DNA of 64,000 nt from JAICJC01 sp963709425. Its GTDB lineage: Bacteria; Actinomycetota; Thermoleophilia; Gaiellales; JAICJC01. Position numbers and translations under genes: made by a program. The notes beneath the pieces are model-generated. The model was not told the origin of the DNA, did not search any database, and saw only the letters and a list, made by a program, of their open reading frames with translations. How positions within the stretch are numbered: the first letter of the stretch is position 1; each line of letters begins with the position of its first letter. The DNA is taken from positions 248,001 through 312,000 of the forward strand of contig CAVPWG010000002.1 of assembly GCA_963709425.1 (NCBI GenBank), given 5' to 3'. Positions 17,567 to 26,711 of this stretch are shown in pieces.

Positions 17567-18693
17567 GCGCAGCGATGGACACCATCCCTCTCGTCGACCT
17601 GAAGGCGCAATACCGCGCGATCGGCCCCGAGATCGAGGCCGCGATCGCCCGCGTGCTCGAGCGCCAGTCCTTCATCAACGCTGCCGAGACGAAGGCGTTC
17701 GAGGAGGAGTTCGCGGCGTTCTGCGAGGCGCCCGAGGCGATCGCCGTCTCGAACGGCACGACTGCCATCGAGCTCATCCTGAACGCGCTCGGCGTCGGCC
17801 CGGGCGACGAGGTCATCACCGTCTCGCACACGTTCATGGCCACGGTGGGGGCGGTCCTGCGGACGGGCGCGACGCCGGTGCTGGTCGACGTCGACCAGGC
17901 CGCGTGGACGATGTCGCCCGAGCACCTGGCACGCGCGGTGACGCCCAGGACGAGAGCGATCCTGCCCGTGCACCTCTATGGCAACCCGGCCGACGTGCCG
18001 GCGCTCGCGGCCGCCGCGCCGGGCATCCCGATCGTCGAGGACGCAGCCCAGGCCCACGGCGCCCGGTACCACGGCCGCGCCGTCGGAAGCGACTCCGCCG
18101 CCGCGTCGTACAGCTTCTATCCGGGAAAGACGCTCGGCGCCTACGGCGACGCCGGCGCCGTCACGACCGCCGACCCCGAGTTGGCGCTCCGCCTGCGCCG
18201 CCTGCGCGACCACGGCCGCTACGGGGCCAAGTACGAGCACGCCTCGGTGGGAACGAACGCCCGCATGTCCGAGATCCAGGCGGCGGTGCTGCGCACGAAG
18301 CTCGCGCATCTGCCCGACTGGGTGGCGGTCAGGCAGCGGCTGTGCGGGCTCTACGAGGAGCAGCTGGCCGGCGCCGACGTCCGGCTCCAGCGGGTCGAGC
18401 CCTGGGCCGAGCACACCTGGCACCTGTACGTGCTGCTGCACGCCGATCGCGACCGGATCGCGACCGGGCTCAAGGAGCGCGGGATCTCGACGGGCGTCCA
18501 CTACCCGATCCCCGTCCACCGCCAGCCGGCGATGGTGGACGTGCCGCACCGCGTGCAGGACGGCGAGCTTCCGGTCACCGATGCGCTGGCCGCGACCTGC
18601 CTGTCGCTTCCGATCTACCCCGAGCTCGGCGACGACGGCGTCGCACATGTCACCGAGGCGGTGCACGACGTGCTCGCCGGCGCGCATGTCTGA
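17563..18693 (+). CDS. DegT/DnrJ/EryC1/StrS sugar aminotransferase, WbpE-like
   Basis: This is a PLP-dependent aminotransferase of 376 residues with fold type I. Conserved features are NGTTAIELIL (phosphate loop), VEDAAQAHGARY, and the Schiff-base Lys189 in SFYPGKTLGAYGDAGA. The C-terminal HLYVLLHADRDR and the HYPIPVH segment match WbpE/WecE-type enzymes. In the WbpA-B-E-D-I route it aminates the 3-keto sugar with glutamate. It overlaps the upstream oxidoreductase by 4 bases and the downstream glycosyltransferase by 8, indicating one operon. The specific product is inferred from the neighbouring dehydrogenase, acetyltransferase and epimerase. Confidence 0.9.
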   Translation: MSAAMDTIPLVDLKAQYRAIGPEIEAAIARVLERQSFINAAETKAFEEEFAAFCEAPEAIAVSNGTTAIELILNALGVGPGDEVITVSHTFMATVGAVLRTGATPVLVDVDQAAWTMSPEHLARAVTPRTRAILPVHLYGNPADVPALAAAAPGIPIVEDAAQAHGARYHGRAVGSDSAAASYSFYPGKTLGAYGDAGAVTTADPELALRLRRLRDHGRYGAKYEHASVGTNARMSEIQAAVLRTKLAHLPDWVAVRQRLCGLYEEQLAGADVRLQRVEPWAEHTWHLYVLLHADRDRIATGLKERGISTGVHYPIPVHRQPAMVDVPHRVQDGELPVTDALAATCLSLPIYPELGDDGVAHVTEAVHDVLAGAHV

Positions 18694-19835
18694 GCCGGCG
18701 GCCGCCGACAGGCCGCTTCGGATCCTCGGCGTCGGTCGCGGACGCTCGCTGATCTTCCTGCGCTGGGCATGGGCGCTGGCCGAGCTCGGGCACGACGTCC
18801 ACATCGTGAGCCCCGTCTTCCGCGACGACATGCCCGAGGAGCTCTCGATGCTCACCGCGCACGACATCACCAAGCTCGGCATCGGTACGCGGATACCGGG
18901 GCTTCGCCGCACCCGGTTCGGCCCGGCGATCCGCCGCCTCGCCGCGCAGGTCAAGCCCGACGTCGTCCACGCCCACTACCTGCTCCCCTATGGCCACTGG
19001 GCGGCGGAGGCCGACGTCCACCCGCTGGTGATGAGCCCGTGGAACACCGACATCTTCACGTACGGGAAGGAGCGGCCACGGGGGCGCAAGTGGGTGGCCC
19101 AGTCGATCGCCGCCGGCGACCGGTTCGTCGTCTCGTCGCTCGGGAATACCGAGGAGACGGTGCGCCTCGGCGCCGATCCGGACGCGATCGACCGTATCGT
19201 CTGGTACGTCGACCTGCGCCCGTTCGGGCCCGAGCAGCGCGACCACCCGGCGCTGGCGGCGCAGTTCGGGTGGCCGGACGACTCGCTGATCGTGCTGTCG
19301 CTTCGGAACTACCGCGAGAACACGAACCTCGATGTCGTGCTGAAGGCGTTCAAGCGTGCGCACGACGAGGAACCGCGGGCGCGGCTGATCCTCGCGGCCC
19401 GCGAAGGCGTCATGACCGAGACCGTGCGCGGCTGGGTGAACGACCTGGGGCTGGGCGACGCCGTGCGGATGCACTTCATCGCGCCGTCCGACCTCCCGTT
19501 CGTGTGCGCGTCGTCAGACCTGGCCGTGTCGCTGGCGTCGACCGACGCCACGCCTGCCTCGATGCTCGAGTGCATGGCCGCGCGGCTCCCGATGATCATG
19601 GGCGACGCGATCACGATCGACGAGTGGATCACCCAGGGCGACGGGGGCGAGGTCGTCCAGTGCCGCGACGAGGACGCTGTGGCGGCAGCCCTCCTGCGGC
19701 TCATGCGCGACCCCGGGCTGCGGGCAGCGTACGGCGAGCGCAACGTGCGCGTGGTGCGCGAGCGGCTCCCGCGAGCACCCCGGCGTGGCGCTCGAGCGGG
19801 TCTACCGCGGCATGCTGTCGGGCAACGGCCGCTAG
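18686..19835 (+). CDS. Glycosyltransferase family 4 (apparent frameshift near the 3' end)
   Basis: This GT-B-fold transferase has about 382 residues after repair. The N-terminal half has HVDIVSPVF-like strands (DVHIVSPVFRDDMP) and VHAHYLLPYGHWAA. The donor domain shows SLRNYRENTNLDVVLKAF, ILAAREGV and SLASTDATPASMLECMA, the usual GT4 donor loop with Glu in ECMA. Near 19770 one extra base shifts the frame, and the corrected end reads REHPGVALERVYRGML. It is the last gene of the plus-strand glycan operon. Its end overlaps the convergent acetyltransferase gene by 4 bases, leaving no room for a terminator between them. Confidence 0.85.
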
Positions 19836-20536
19836 CTGTCGTCGAGAAGCTCGTCCGAGGGCACGTCGCGAAGGACGCGGGCAGGCACGCCGACCACGAG
19901 TGTGCCGGCCGGGACGTCGGCGATCACGACCGCGCCGGCTCCGACGAACGCCTCCTCGCCGACCTCGATCCCGGGCAGCAGCACCGCGGCTCCGCCGACC
20001 CGCGCGCCGCGCCGCACCGTCGGGCCCTTCTTCAGGGCGTGGCGGCGGTCGGTGCGGCCCATGAGGTTGTCGTTGGTCGTGACGACGCCGGGGGCGATGA
20101 AGACGTGGTCCTCGAGCGTCGTTCCGGCGGTGATGTAGGCGTTCGTCTGGATCTTCGTGAAGGCGCCGATCGCGACGTCGTTCTCGACGCAGACGCCGCG
20201 CCCGATCACAGCGCCCTCGCCGACCGTCACGCGCTCCCGCACCGTGGCAAGGTCGCCCACGACGCAGTCGTCGCCGAGCTGTGCGCCCGCCGAGAGGACG
20301 GCCCCGGCCGAGACGCGCACCTCGCGGCCGAGGACGAGCCGGCCAACCTCGCCGGCCGTGGTCGAGGTGGCCGACAGCACCGGCTGCTTTCCGAGGACGG
20401 CGTTGTCGCCGATCGTGCATCCGTCGCCGACGACGGTGCCCTCGTGCACCGTCACGTTCGCGCCGAACCGCACCCCGGCGCCGATCGACGCGTCCGGTCC
20501 GACCACGAGCCCCGGCGCCTCGTCCGCCGTCCACAT
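19832..20536 (-). CDS. Hexapeptide-repeat N-acetyltransferase, WbpD-like
   Basis: This 234-residue protein is made almost entirely of left-handed beta-helix hexapeptide repeats (IGAGVRFGANV, IGDNAVLG, VGEGAVIGRGV and others). It ends with the classic VVIADVPAGTLVVGVPARVL. The central loop TNDNLMGR carries the asparagine/histidine-type acceptor region. WbpD uses acetyl-CoA to acetylate the 3-amino group of UDP-GlcNAc(3NH2)A, giving the 2,3-diacetamido sugar. The start overlaps the upstream oxidoreductase stop by one base (TGATG). The family is certain; the acceptor is inferred from the gene set. Confidence 0.88.
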   Translation of the reverse strand: MWTADEAPGLVVGPDASIGAGVRFGANVTVHEGTVVGDGCTIGDNAVLGKQPVLSATSTTAGEVGRLVLGREVRVSAGAVLSAGAQLGDDCVVGDLATVRERVTVGEGAVIGRGVCVENDVAIGAFTKIQTNAYITAGTTLEDHVFIAPGVVTTNDNLMGRTDRRHALKKGPTVRRGARVGGAAVLLPGIEVGEEAFVGAGAVVIADVPAGTLVVGVPARVLRDVPSDELLDDS

Positions 20537-21549
20537 CACCGCGCCGCCGCTGCGAGCGAGACCGTCTCGCCGCCGCGCTCCAGGGACAGCTGCATGGCCT
20601 CGAGCACCTCGACGACCCGCACGCCCTCGTCCACGCCCGTGCGGGGCTCCTCGCCCGTCCGAACGGCGCTCAGGAAGTGCTCGCACTCGAGCCTGAGCGG
20701 CTCGCTCATGTCGATCTGCGGCGACCAGATGTCGCCCGCGTGGGTGCTGATCCGCCCCTCGGGCATCTGGATCTCGCCCTTGTCGTGCACCGCGACCTTG
20801 CCCTCGGATCTCATGTCGTCGAACACGGCCATCTTCCGCGTCCCCACGACCGTCATCTTGCGCATCTTGTCGGGGTCGAGCCAGCTCAGGTGCAGATGCC
20901 CGATCTGGCCCGTCGCGAAATGGATGTAGCCGAAGACGACGTCCTGCACGTTGGGGCGGACGTAGCACTCGCCGCGTGCCGACACCTCGTCGGGGTCGTC
21001 GCCGAGCAGATGCAGGACGACCGAGACGTCGTGCACGCCGAGCGACCAGAGAGCGTTCTCGTCAGGGCGGATCGTCCCGAGGTTGACGCGGTTTCCGTAC
21101 ACATAGCGGACGTCGCCCAGCTCGCCGGCGTCGATCAGCTCGCGGAGCTTCACGACCGCCGGGTGGTAGCGCAGGAGATGGCCGACCATCAGCGTCCCGC
21201 CGGTGCGCTGGACGACGTCGCGCAGGTCGCGGGCCTCCGACGCGCTGAAGGTCATCGGCTTCTCGACGAAGACGTGCTTTCCGGCTTCGAGCGCCTGGCG
21301 GGCCAGCGCGTGGTGGGTGGGCACGGGCGTCGCGAGGACGACCGCCTCGAGCTCCGAGTCCGCGAGCAGGTCGTCGAAGCTCGCCGTGGGCCGGGCGACC
21401 GGGTAGGGCGCCGCCTGTTGGGCGAGCACGCCGGGGTCCGGGTCGCAGCACCAGCGCAGATCGGAGCCCGGGAGGGTCGCGAAGTTGCGAAGGAGGTGCC
21501 GCCCCCATCGCCCGAGCCCGACCATCCCCACCCGGACAGGCTCGCTCAC
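20536..21549 (-). CDS. Gfo/Idh/MocA oxidoreductase, second WbpB-like paralogue
   Basis: This 337-residue NAD-dependent sugar oxidoreductase has an intact frame. The Rossmann motif is GMVGLGRWGRHLLRN, the catalytic EKPMTF lies near 100, and RVNLGTIRPDENALWSLGVHDVSV matches the WbpB/WlbA substrate loop. The long C-terminal sheet domain ends in GVDEGVRVVEVLEAM, a tail shared with the copy at 16513-17566. The GTG start overlaps the UDP-sugar dehydrogenase stop (GTGA), and its own stop overlaps the acetyltransferase start. Position between WbpA-like and WbpD-like genes makes this the better candidate for the C3-oxidation step. Confidence 0.88.
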   Translation of the reverse strand: MSEPVRVGMVGLGRWGRHLLRNFATLPGSDLRWCCDPDPGVLAQQAAPYPVARPTASFDDLLADSELEAVVLATPVPTHHALARQALEAGKHVFVEKPMTFSASEARDLRDVVQRTGGTLMVGHLLRYHPAVVKLRELIDAGELGDVRYVYGNRVNLGTIRPDENALWSLGVHDVSVVLHLLGDDPDEVSARGECYVRPNVQDVVFGYIHFATGQIGHLHLSWLDPDKMRKMTVVGTRKMAVFDDMRSEGKVAVHDKGEIQMPEGRISTHAGDIWSPQIDMSEPLRLECEHFLSAVRTGEEPRTGVDEGVRVVEVLEAMQLSLERGGETVSLAAAAR

Positions 21550-22811
21550 AGCTTCACCACGCGCCCGTCGGCCGCCGGGACGGCGTTTCGGAAGTCGATC
21601 ACGAGCGGCGCCAGCTCGGCCACGCGGGCGTGGTCGACGCCGGGATGGGCGGTCACGACCGCGACGATGTCGGCCCCGCCGAGGAGCTCGTCGGTGAGCG
21701 CCTCGGACTCGAGGTCGAACCCGTGCTCGGCCAGCCTGGGGACGAACGGGTCGTGGTAGGCGACCCGGGCACCCTGGGCCGCGAGCAGCTCCATCACCTT
21801 CAGCGCCGGCGACTCGCGCAGGTCGCCGACTCCGCCCTTGTAGGCCACGCCGAGGATCACGACGGAGCTCCCGCTCACGGGCTTCTGGACGTTGTTCAGC
21901 GCCAGGGCAACCCGCTCGGCGCAGTGGTAGGGCATGTTCTGGTTCACCTTGCCGGCGAGCTCGATGAACTCGACCGGGAAGTCGTACTCCCGCGCCTTCC
22001 ACGAGAGGTAGAACGGGTCGATCGGGAGGCAGTGGCCGCCCAGGCCCGGCCCGGGCGAGAACGGCATGAAGCCGTAGGGCTTCGTCGCCGCCGCGTCGAC
22101 CACCTCCCAGACGTTCAGGCCCATGCGGTGGCAGAGCATCGCGAGCTCGTTCACCAGCGCGATGTTCACCGACCGGAAGATGTTCTCGAGCAGCTTCGTG
22201 AGCTCGGCGGCGTCGCACGACGACACCGGCACCAGATCCTCGATGCAGGCGCTGTAGACCCCGATCGCCCGGTCGCGGCAGGCGTCCGTGAGCCCGCCCA
22301 CGACCTTCGGCGTCGTGCGCACCGTGTAGTCGGTGCGGCCCGGATCGATGCGCTCGGGCGACATCGCGAGGTGGAAGTCCTCGCCGCCGCGCAGGCCGCT
22401 GGATTCGAGGATCGGGAGGAGCACCTCGCGCGTCGTGCCCGGGTAGCTCGTCGACTCGAGCACGACGAGCTGCCCCCGGCGCAGATACCGGGCGATCTGC
22501 CAGGTGGCGCCGGTGAGCACCGTCAGGTCGGGCTCGCGGTTCGTCGAGAGCGGCGTCGGAAGGCAGATCAGGATCGTTTCGGCGCCACCCAGCGCCGCGT
22601 ACTCGCCGGTCGCCGATACGGTCCCCGCGCTCACCAGCTCCGCCAGCGCCTCCGAGTCGACGTCCTCGACGTAGCTCTCGCCGCGTCCGATCGCCTCGAC
22701 CCGGCGCCCGTCGGCCTCGACGCACACCACGGTCCGCCCGGCGCGGCCGAATTCGACAGCCAGCGGCAGGCCCACGTACCCCGCGCCGACGATACCGACG
22801 TCCGTTGGCAT
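21546..22811 (-). CDS. UDP-N-acetylglucosamine/UDP-glucose 6-dehydrogenase family, WbpA-like
   Basis: This nucleotide-sugar dehydrogenase of 421 residues oxidises C6 of a UDP-hexose twice, using 2 NAD+, to the uronate. The NAD site is IVGAGYVGLPLA (residues 7-18), with STSYPGTT as substrate loop. Catalytic Cys261 lies in GGHCLPIDPFYL, and the C-terminal UDP-binding domain starts LGVAYKGGVGDLRESP. The form with FMPFSPGPGLGGHC is typical of UDP-GlcNAc or UDP-ManNAc dehydrogenases (WbpA/WecC) rather than Ugd. It follows the epimerase gene after 12 bases and is coupled to the downstream oxidoreductase. Confidence 0.9.
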   Translation of the reverse strand: MPTDVGIVGAGYVGLPLAVEFGRAGRTVVCVEADGRRVEAIGRGESYVEDVDSEALAELVSAGTVSATGEYAALGGAETILICLPTPLSTNREPDLTVLTGATWQIARYLRRGQLVVLESTSYPGTTREVLLPILESSGLRGGEDFHLAMSPERIDPGRTDYTVRTTPKVVGGLTDACRDRAIGVYSACIEDLVPVSSCDAAELTKLLENIFRSVNIALVNELAMLCHRMGLNVWEVVDAAATKPYGFMPFSPGPGLGGHCLPIDPFYLSWKAREYDFPVEFIELAGKVNQNMPYHCAERVALALNNVQKPVSGSSVVILGVAYKGGVGDLRESPALKVMELLAAQGARVAYHDPFVPRLAEHGFDLESEALTDELLGGADIVAVVTAHPGVDHARVAELAPLVIDFRNAVPAADGRVVKL

Positions 22812-22823
22812 GCGGTGCAGATG

Positions 22824-23886
22824 CTATCGACCGGTGGTGATGACAGCGGCGATCCGGCCGGCCGCGGCGCCGTCGCCGTAGAGCGGCGGATGCTCGTCCG
22901 GTCGCGTGGCCGAGGCGAGGGCGGCGACCACGGCGGCCGGATCGAGATCGACCAGCCTGTTCCAGCCGGCGGCGATCGTCTCGACCCACTCGCTCGTGTC
23001 GCGGAGGGTGACGCACGGCACGCAGTGCAGGTACGCCTCCTTCTGCACGCCGCCGGAGTCGGTGAGGCAGGCGGCCGCCGACATCAAAAGGGCGGTGAAG
23101 TCGAGGTAGCCCAGCGGGCCCGTGAGCCGGGCGGCGGCGCCGGCCCGGTGCAGCAGGCCGGCCCGCTCGAGCGCCGCCCGCGGTGCGCGGATGCACCGGG
23201 AAGACGACCGGCATCTCGACGGCCTCGATCACCTCGACGAGCGTCGGGATCGTCTCCGGCAGGGTGTTCGCCGGTCGGTGCGCCGTCAGGACGACGTACT
23301 CGCCGGGCTCGACGCCGGCCTGCACGAGCGCGTCCGAACGGCGGGCCGCGACCGGTGCGAACGTCTGCGCGACGTCGACCATCACGTCACCCACCATGTG
23401 GACGCCGGCCGTGATGCCCTCGGCGGCGAGGTTCGCGACCGCCGTGCCGGACGGGCAGAACCGCAGATCGGCGAGGACGTCGACCACCATCCGGTTCAGC
23501 TCCTCCGGCATGCGCCGGTCGAACGAGCGCAGGCCCGCCTCGACGTGCCCGATCGGCGCGTGCAGCTTGGCGGCGACCAGGGCGCCCGCCAGCGTCGAGT
23601 TCGTGTCGCCGTAGACCAGGACGGCGTCGGGGGCCTCCTCGTCGAGGACCGGCTCGAGGCCGACGAGCATCCGCGCGGTCTGCTCGGCGTGCGTGCCCGA
23701 GCCGCTCTCGATCCGGCGGTCGGCCGGGCGCAGCCCGAGCTCCTCGAAGAAGATCTGGGAGAGGTCGGCGTCGTAGTGCTGGCCCGTGTGCACCAGGACG
23801 TGGTCGCACAGGCCGTCCAGCGCGGCGGCGACGGGCGCAGCCTTGATGAATTGCGGGCGGTTGCCCACGATGGAGACGACCTTCAC
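22824..23886 (-). CDS. UDP-N-acetylglucosamine 2-epimerase family, WbpI-like (one apparent frameshift)
   Basis: This GT-B-fold non-hydrolysing epimerase has about 353 residues after repair. Landmarks are IVGNRPQFIK, LVHTGQHYD, VYGDTNSTLAGA, HVEAGLRSFDRRMPEELNR and, past the frame break near 23180-23186 (one extra base), LTDSGGVQKEAY and RDTSEWVETI. WbpI converts UDP-GlcNAc3NAcA to UDP-ManNAc3NAcA; WecB would act on UDP-GlcNAc. The flanking WbpA, B, D and E homologues favour the first. The frame error makes the whole 23.9-20.5 kb minus strand look like one 1100-residue protein, which is an artefact. It starts 10 bases after the TlpA-like gene. Confidence 0.87.
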
Positions 23887-23896
23887 GGCGGCCAGC

Positions 23897-24439
23897 CTAC
23901 TGGCCGAGCACGTCGTTGAGCGCCGTCGACAGCTCGTCCCGGGACAGCTCGCGCTGGAGCTTCCACGCCACGCGGCCGTTCGCGTCGAGCACGAACGTCG
24001 TGGGCTTCCCGATCAGCCCGAACGGTTCGACGAGGTGGTCGTGCGGATCGAACACGATCGGCCAGTCCCAGCCGTACCGGTGCGTGTAGGAGAGCGCGCC
24101 CGAGCGCGAGTCGTCGATGGCCACGCCGACGAACTGCACCCGGCCGTGGTAGGCGCTCGCGGCGTCGGCAAACGCCGCGCCCTCGGCCTTGCACGGCGCG
24201 CACCACGACGCGAAGAAGTTGATCACGACGGGCCGCCCCCGCATCCGGGCCAGGTCGACGGTGCCACCGCCGAGCACCGGCTCGTTGAGCGTCGGCGCGG
24301 GGACGCGGTTGGCGAGCGCGATCGGCGCGGCGAGATCGGCCCGCCTGAGCGAGTCCGAATGCGCCCGGCCGTAGAGGGCGATCGAGACGACCATCACCGT
24401 CCCCGAGACCAGCGCGACCATTCGCAGCCGGCGCTGCAC
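23897..24439 (-). CDS. TlpA/ResA-like membrane-anchored thioredoxin
   Basis: This 180-residue protein has an N-terminal membrane anchor (about residues 7-25) followed by an extracytoplasmic thioredoxin fold. The active site WCAPC is in NFFASWCAPCKAE, and the cis-proline loop is GKPTTFVLD. Such proteins reduce cytochrome c or other secreted disulfides, and no cytochrome maturation genes are visible nearby. The start is GTG 24439 or ATG 24421. A TACCAT box about six bases upstream of the GTG would fit leaderless transcription. It is 20 bases downstream of the M42 peptidase and 10 upstream of the epimerase, all on the same strand. Confidence 0.87.
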   Translation of the reverse strand: MQRRLRMVALVSGTVMVVSIALYGRAHSDSLRRADLAAPIALANRVPAPTLNEPVLGGGTVDLARMRGRPVVINFFASWCAPCKAEGAAFADAASAYHGRVQFVGVAIDDSRSGALSYTHRYGWDWPIVFDPHDHLVEPFGLIGKPTTFVLDANGRVAWKLQRELSRDELSTALNDVLGQ

Positions 24440-24459
24440 GGCTCGTATGGTACGCCCCG

Positions 24460-25512
24460 CTAGTCGGAGGCCGGGACGGCGTCCAGGTTGCGCGCCACCG
24501 CCGCCACGAGCCGGGCCGTGGCCTCGAGGTCGGCCAGCTCGATGACCTCGTTCGGCGAGTGCATGTAGCGGTTCGGGACGCTGACGAGGCACGTCGCCAC
24601 GCCGCCCCGCGAGCGGTGGACCGCGTCGGCGTCCGTCCACGTGCTTCCGGCGGCCGCACCGAACTGGTGCGGGATCTTCTCCGCGGCCGCGACCTCGGCC
24701 ACGATCTCGGCGAACCCCGGGTGGACGCCCGACCCGCGTTCGATCACTGGCCCGCCTCCCAGCCTGATGTCGCCGATCTTGTTCTTCGTCACGCTCGGGT
24801 AGTCGGCCGTGTGCGTGACGTCGATGGCGATCGCGGCCTGGGGTGCGATCGAGAACGCGCTCGTGTGGGCGCCGGCGAAGCTGATCTCCTCGGCGACCGA
24901 GGCGACGCCGACGAAACGCCACGCGCCGGGAGTCTCGGCGTAGAGACGGGCCGCCTCGGCGGCCACGAAGGCCCCCGTGCGGTTGTCCATCGCCCGCGAC
25001 GCCATGCGGCCGTTCGCCAGCTCGACGACCGGCTGCTCGATGACGGCCAGGTCGCCGGGACGGACGCGGGCGCGGGCGTCGTCCCCATCGCTCGCGCCGA
25101 TGTCGATCCAGAGCTGGTCGAGCTTGATCGGCTTCTTCCGCTCCTCCTCGTCGAGGAGGTGCGTCGCCTTCTTGCCGATGACGCCGATGATCGGGCCGTC
25201 CTTCGCGAGGATGCGGATCCGCTGGCCGACCAGCACGGACGGCGTCCAGCCGCCGACGCCGTCGAACCACAGGTAGCCCTCGTCGTCGACGTGGATGACC
25301 GCGAGCCCGATCTCGTCGATGTGGCCCATCACGACAAGGGTCCGCTCACCGGCCGGGTTGACGATCGCCTGGCTCGAGCCGAGCGCATCCGTCTCGACGG
25401 ATGAGAAGCCCGCGGCGTAGTCCCGCCAGATCCGGGCGGGGGCTCGCTCGTCACCCGACGGCCCGGCGGCGTCGAGGAGGCTCAGGAAGAAGTCGCGGGA
25501 CTCTTGGCGCAT
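24460..25512 (-). CDS. M42-family metallo-aminopeptidase
   Basis: This 350-residue cytosolic dinuclear-zinc peptidase is of the glutamyl-aminopeptidase/endoglucanase-M family. Expected metal ligands and catalytic residues are visible: His in VMGHIDEIG, Asp in RAMDNRTG, the catalytic Glu pair in SVAEEISFAG, Asp in AIDVTH and His in NRYMHSPNEV. Such TET-like enzymes form large shells that trim peptides from protein degradation. Length and domain order are normal, with a small beta-domain insertion at about 65-160. The gene is read away from the adjacent tRNA-Lys gene. Confidence 0.92.
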   Translation of the reverse strand: MRQESRDFFLSLLDAAGPSGDERAPARIWRDYAAGFSSVETDALGSSQAIVNPAGERTLVVMGHIDEIGLAVIHVDDEGYLWFDGVGGWTPSVLVGQRIRILAKDGPIIGVIGKKATHLLDEEERKKPIKLDQLWIDIGASDGDDARARVRPGDLAVIEQPVVELANGRMASRAMDNRTGAFVAAEAARLYAETPGAWRFVGVASVAEEISFAGAHTSAFSIAPQAAIAIDVTHTADYPSVTKNKIGDIRLGGGPVIERGSGVHPGFAEIVAEVAAAEKIPHQFGAAAGSTWTDADAVHRSRGGVATCLVSVPNRYMHSPNEVIELADLEATARLVAAVARNLDAVPASD

Positions 25513-25552
25513 GGCGGCGAACGCTAGCGCGTTTCCGCTGGAAGACCGTTGG

Positions 25553-25558
25553 TAGACT
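25553..25558 (+). promoter_or_regulatory. -10 box (TAGACT) of the tRNA-Lys gene
   Basis: GGTAGACT ends 10 bases before the first base of the mature tRNA, a normal distance for a tRNA promoter. The same octamer precedes ccr and the gene at 54615. The -35 region (about 25530-25535) matches consensus poorly. Confidence 0.5.
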
Positions 25559-25568
25559 GGCTCGCCCG

Positions 25569-25641
25569 GGGCCGTTAGCTCAGCTGGTAGAGCAGGGGAC
25601 TCTTAATCCCAAGGTCGTAGGTTCGATCCCTACACGGCCCA
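25569..25641 (+). tRNA. tRNA-Lys (anticodon CTT)
   Basis: A complete cloverleaf folds by eye. The acceptor stem GGGCCGT pairs with ACGGCCC, with T8-A9, then the D arm GCTC...GAGC, an anticodon loop CTCTTAA giving anticodon CTT, and T arm GTAGG-TTCGATC-CCTAC with discriminator A. CCA is not encoded. Its 3' end is the target of the integrated island that follows. Confidence 0.97.
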
Positions 25642-25642
25642 T
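25621..25642 (+). repeat. attL-like repeat in the tRNA-Lys T arm and acceptor
   Basis: These 22 bases cover half of the T arm, the 3' acceptor strand and the discriminator. They recur at 48556-48577 in the same orientation with a single mismatch (A at 25632 against G at 48567). Integration at this point leaves the tRNA gene intact. Confidence 0.8.
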
Positions 25643-25781
25643 TGTCGTCTTCGGCTTGGTTAGGCTCAAGTCATCGAGAGCGTGGCAGCCGAGCATCGTC
25701 GGGCCGACCGCGATCTGCAAACGAAGTGCAAACAGAGCCGTCGCTGTCCTCGGCTCTACGGCGCCAATGGCTCTTGGTCGC

Positions 25782-26630
25782 CTACTCGGTGCCGCCGAGC
25801 ACGAGGTCGGCGACGACCCTCGCTGCATCCTCCTGGAGGGCGGGGATGGCGTGGGAGTAGGTGTTGAGGGTGAGGGCGATGTCGGCGTGGCCGAGGCGTT
25901 CGGAGACGACTTTGGGGTGGACGCCGGCGGTGAGGGCGAGGCTGGCGTGGGTGTGCCGGAGGTCGTGGAAGCGGATGCGCGGCAGCCCCGCGCGCTTGGC
26001 GAGGCGTTCGAACAGGCCGGAGAGGCTGTCAGGGTGGATCGGGGTGCCGTCGGCCTGGCAGAAGACCAGGTCGTCGTCCTGGTAGGCGGGACCAAGCATG
26101 AGGCGCTCTTCCAGTTGGCGCGCGCGGTGTGTTCGGAACGCCTCCACGGTGATCGGGTCGAGGGCGACGTTGCGTCGCCCACGGTCCGTCTTGGGTGTCG
26201 ACCAGGCGAGCGCGTAGCCGATCGTGACGAGTGTCTGTCGGATGGAGACACGCGCCGCGGCGAGATCGACATCGCGCCAGCGCAAGCCGAGCACCTCGCC
26301 GCGGCGCATCCCGGTCGTCGCCGCCAGCAGGAACGCCGCGTAGAGGCGGTCGTCCGGGATGCTCTCTAGGAAGCGGCGGCGCTCCTCGGCCGACCACGTG
26401 GTCATGGATGCTGACTGGGCGGCGCTCGGGATCGGTGGATCGGCGGTATCCGCGACGTTTCGGACAAGCCGGTTCCAGCGCACGGCGTCGTGCAGTGCCT
26501 TGCGCAGGATCGTGTGGATGTAGCGAACGGTGCGCGGCGAGAGCCCGCCCTTCCCATCAGCGCGACCGCTGGTGAGCATGTCCGCGTAGAGGCGGTTGAG
26601 GGTGGCGGCTGACAGGTCTTGCAGCCGCGT
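25782..26630 (-). pseudogene. Tyrosine recombinase (phage-type integrase), N-terminally truncated
   Basis: The catalytic C-terminal two thirds of a tyrosine integrase are present, about 280 residues. The catalytic residues are intact: Arg in TTGMRRGEVLG, His-x-x-Arg in FHDLRHTHAS, His in RLGHADIAL and the nucleophile Tyr in NTYSHAIPAL. Homology reads back to RLQDLSAATLNRLY, and an in-frame TAA at 26631-26633 then cuts it off, so the arm-binding domain and part of the core-binding domain are missing. Translation from ATG 26579 would give 265 residues. It lies 140 bases from tRNA-Lys and must have catalysed the integration; it is probably now inactive. Some codons look less G/C biased than flanking backbone genes. 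Confidence 0.85.
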
Positions 26631-26711
26631 TTAGATGGACTCGCTGCGCAGACGTTGATTGAGCTACCGGCGCCCTGGCGTTGGCGGGGCGTCTCCTTCT
26701 GGGGGTCGATG

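Noticed and set aside
20536..23886. A 1116-residue multi-enzyme fusion on the minus strand
   Set aside because: One extra base in the epimerase gene opens a frame that runs antisense-like through the dehydrogenase gene. Separate start and stop codons with 1-12 base junctions show individual genes.
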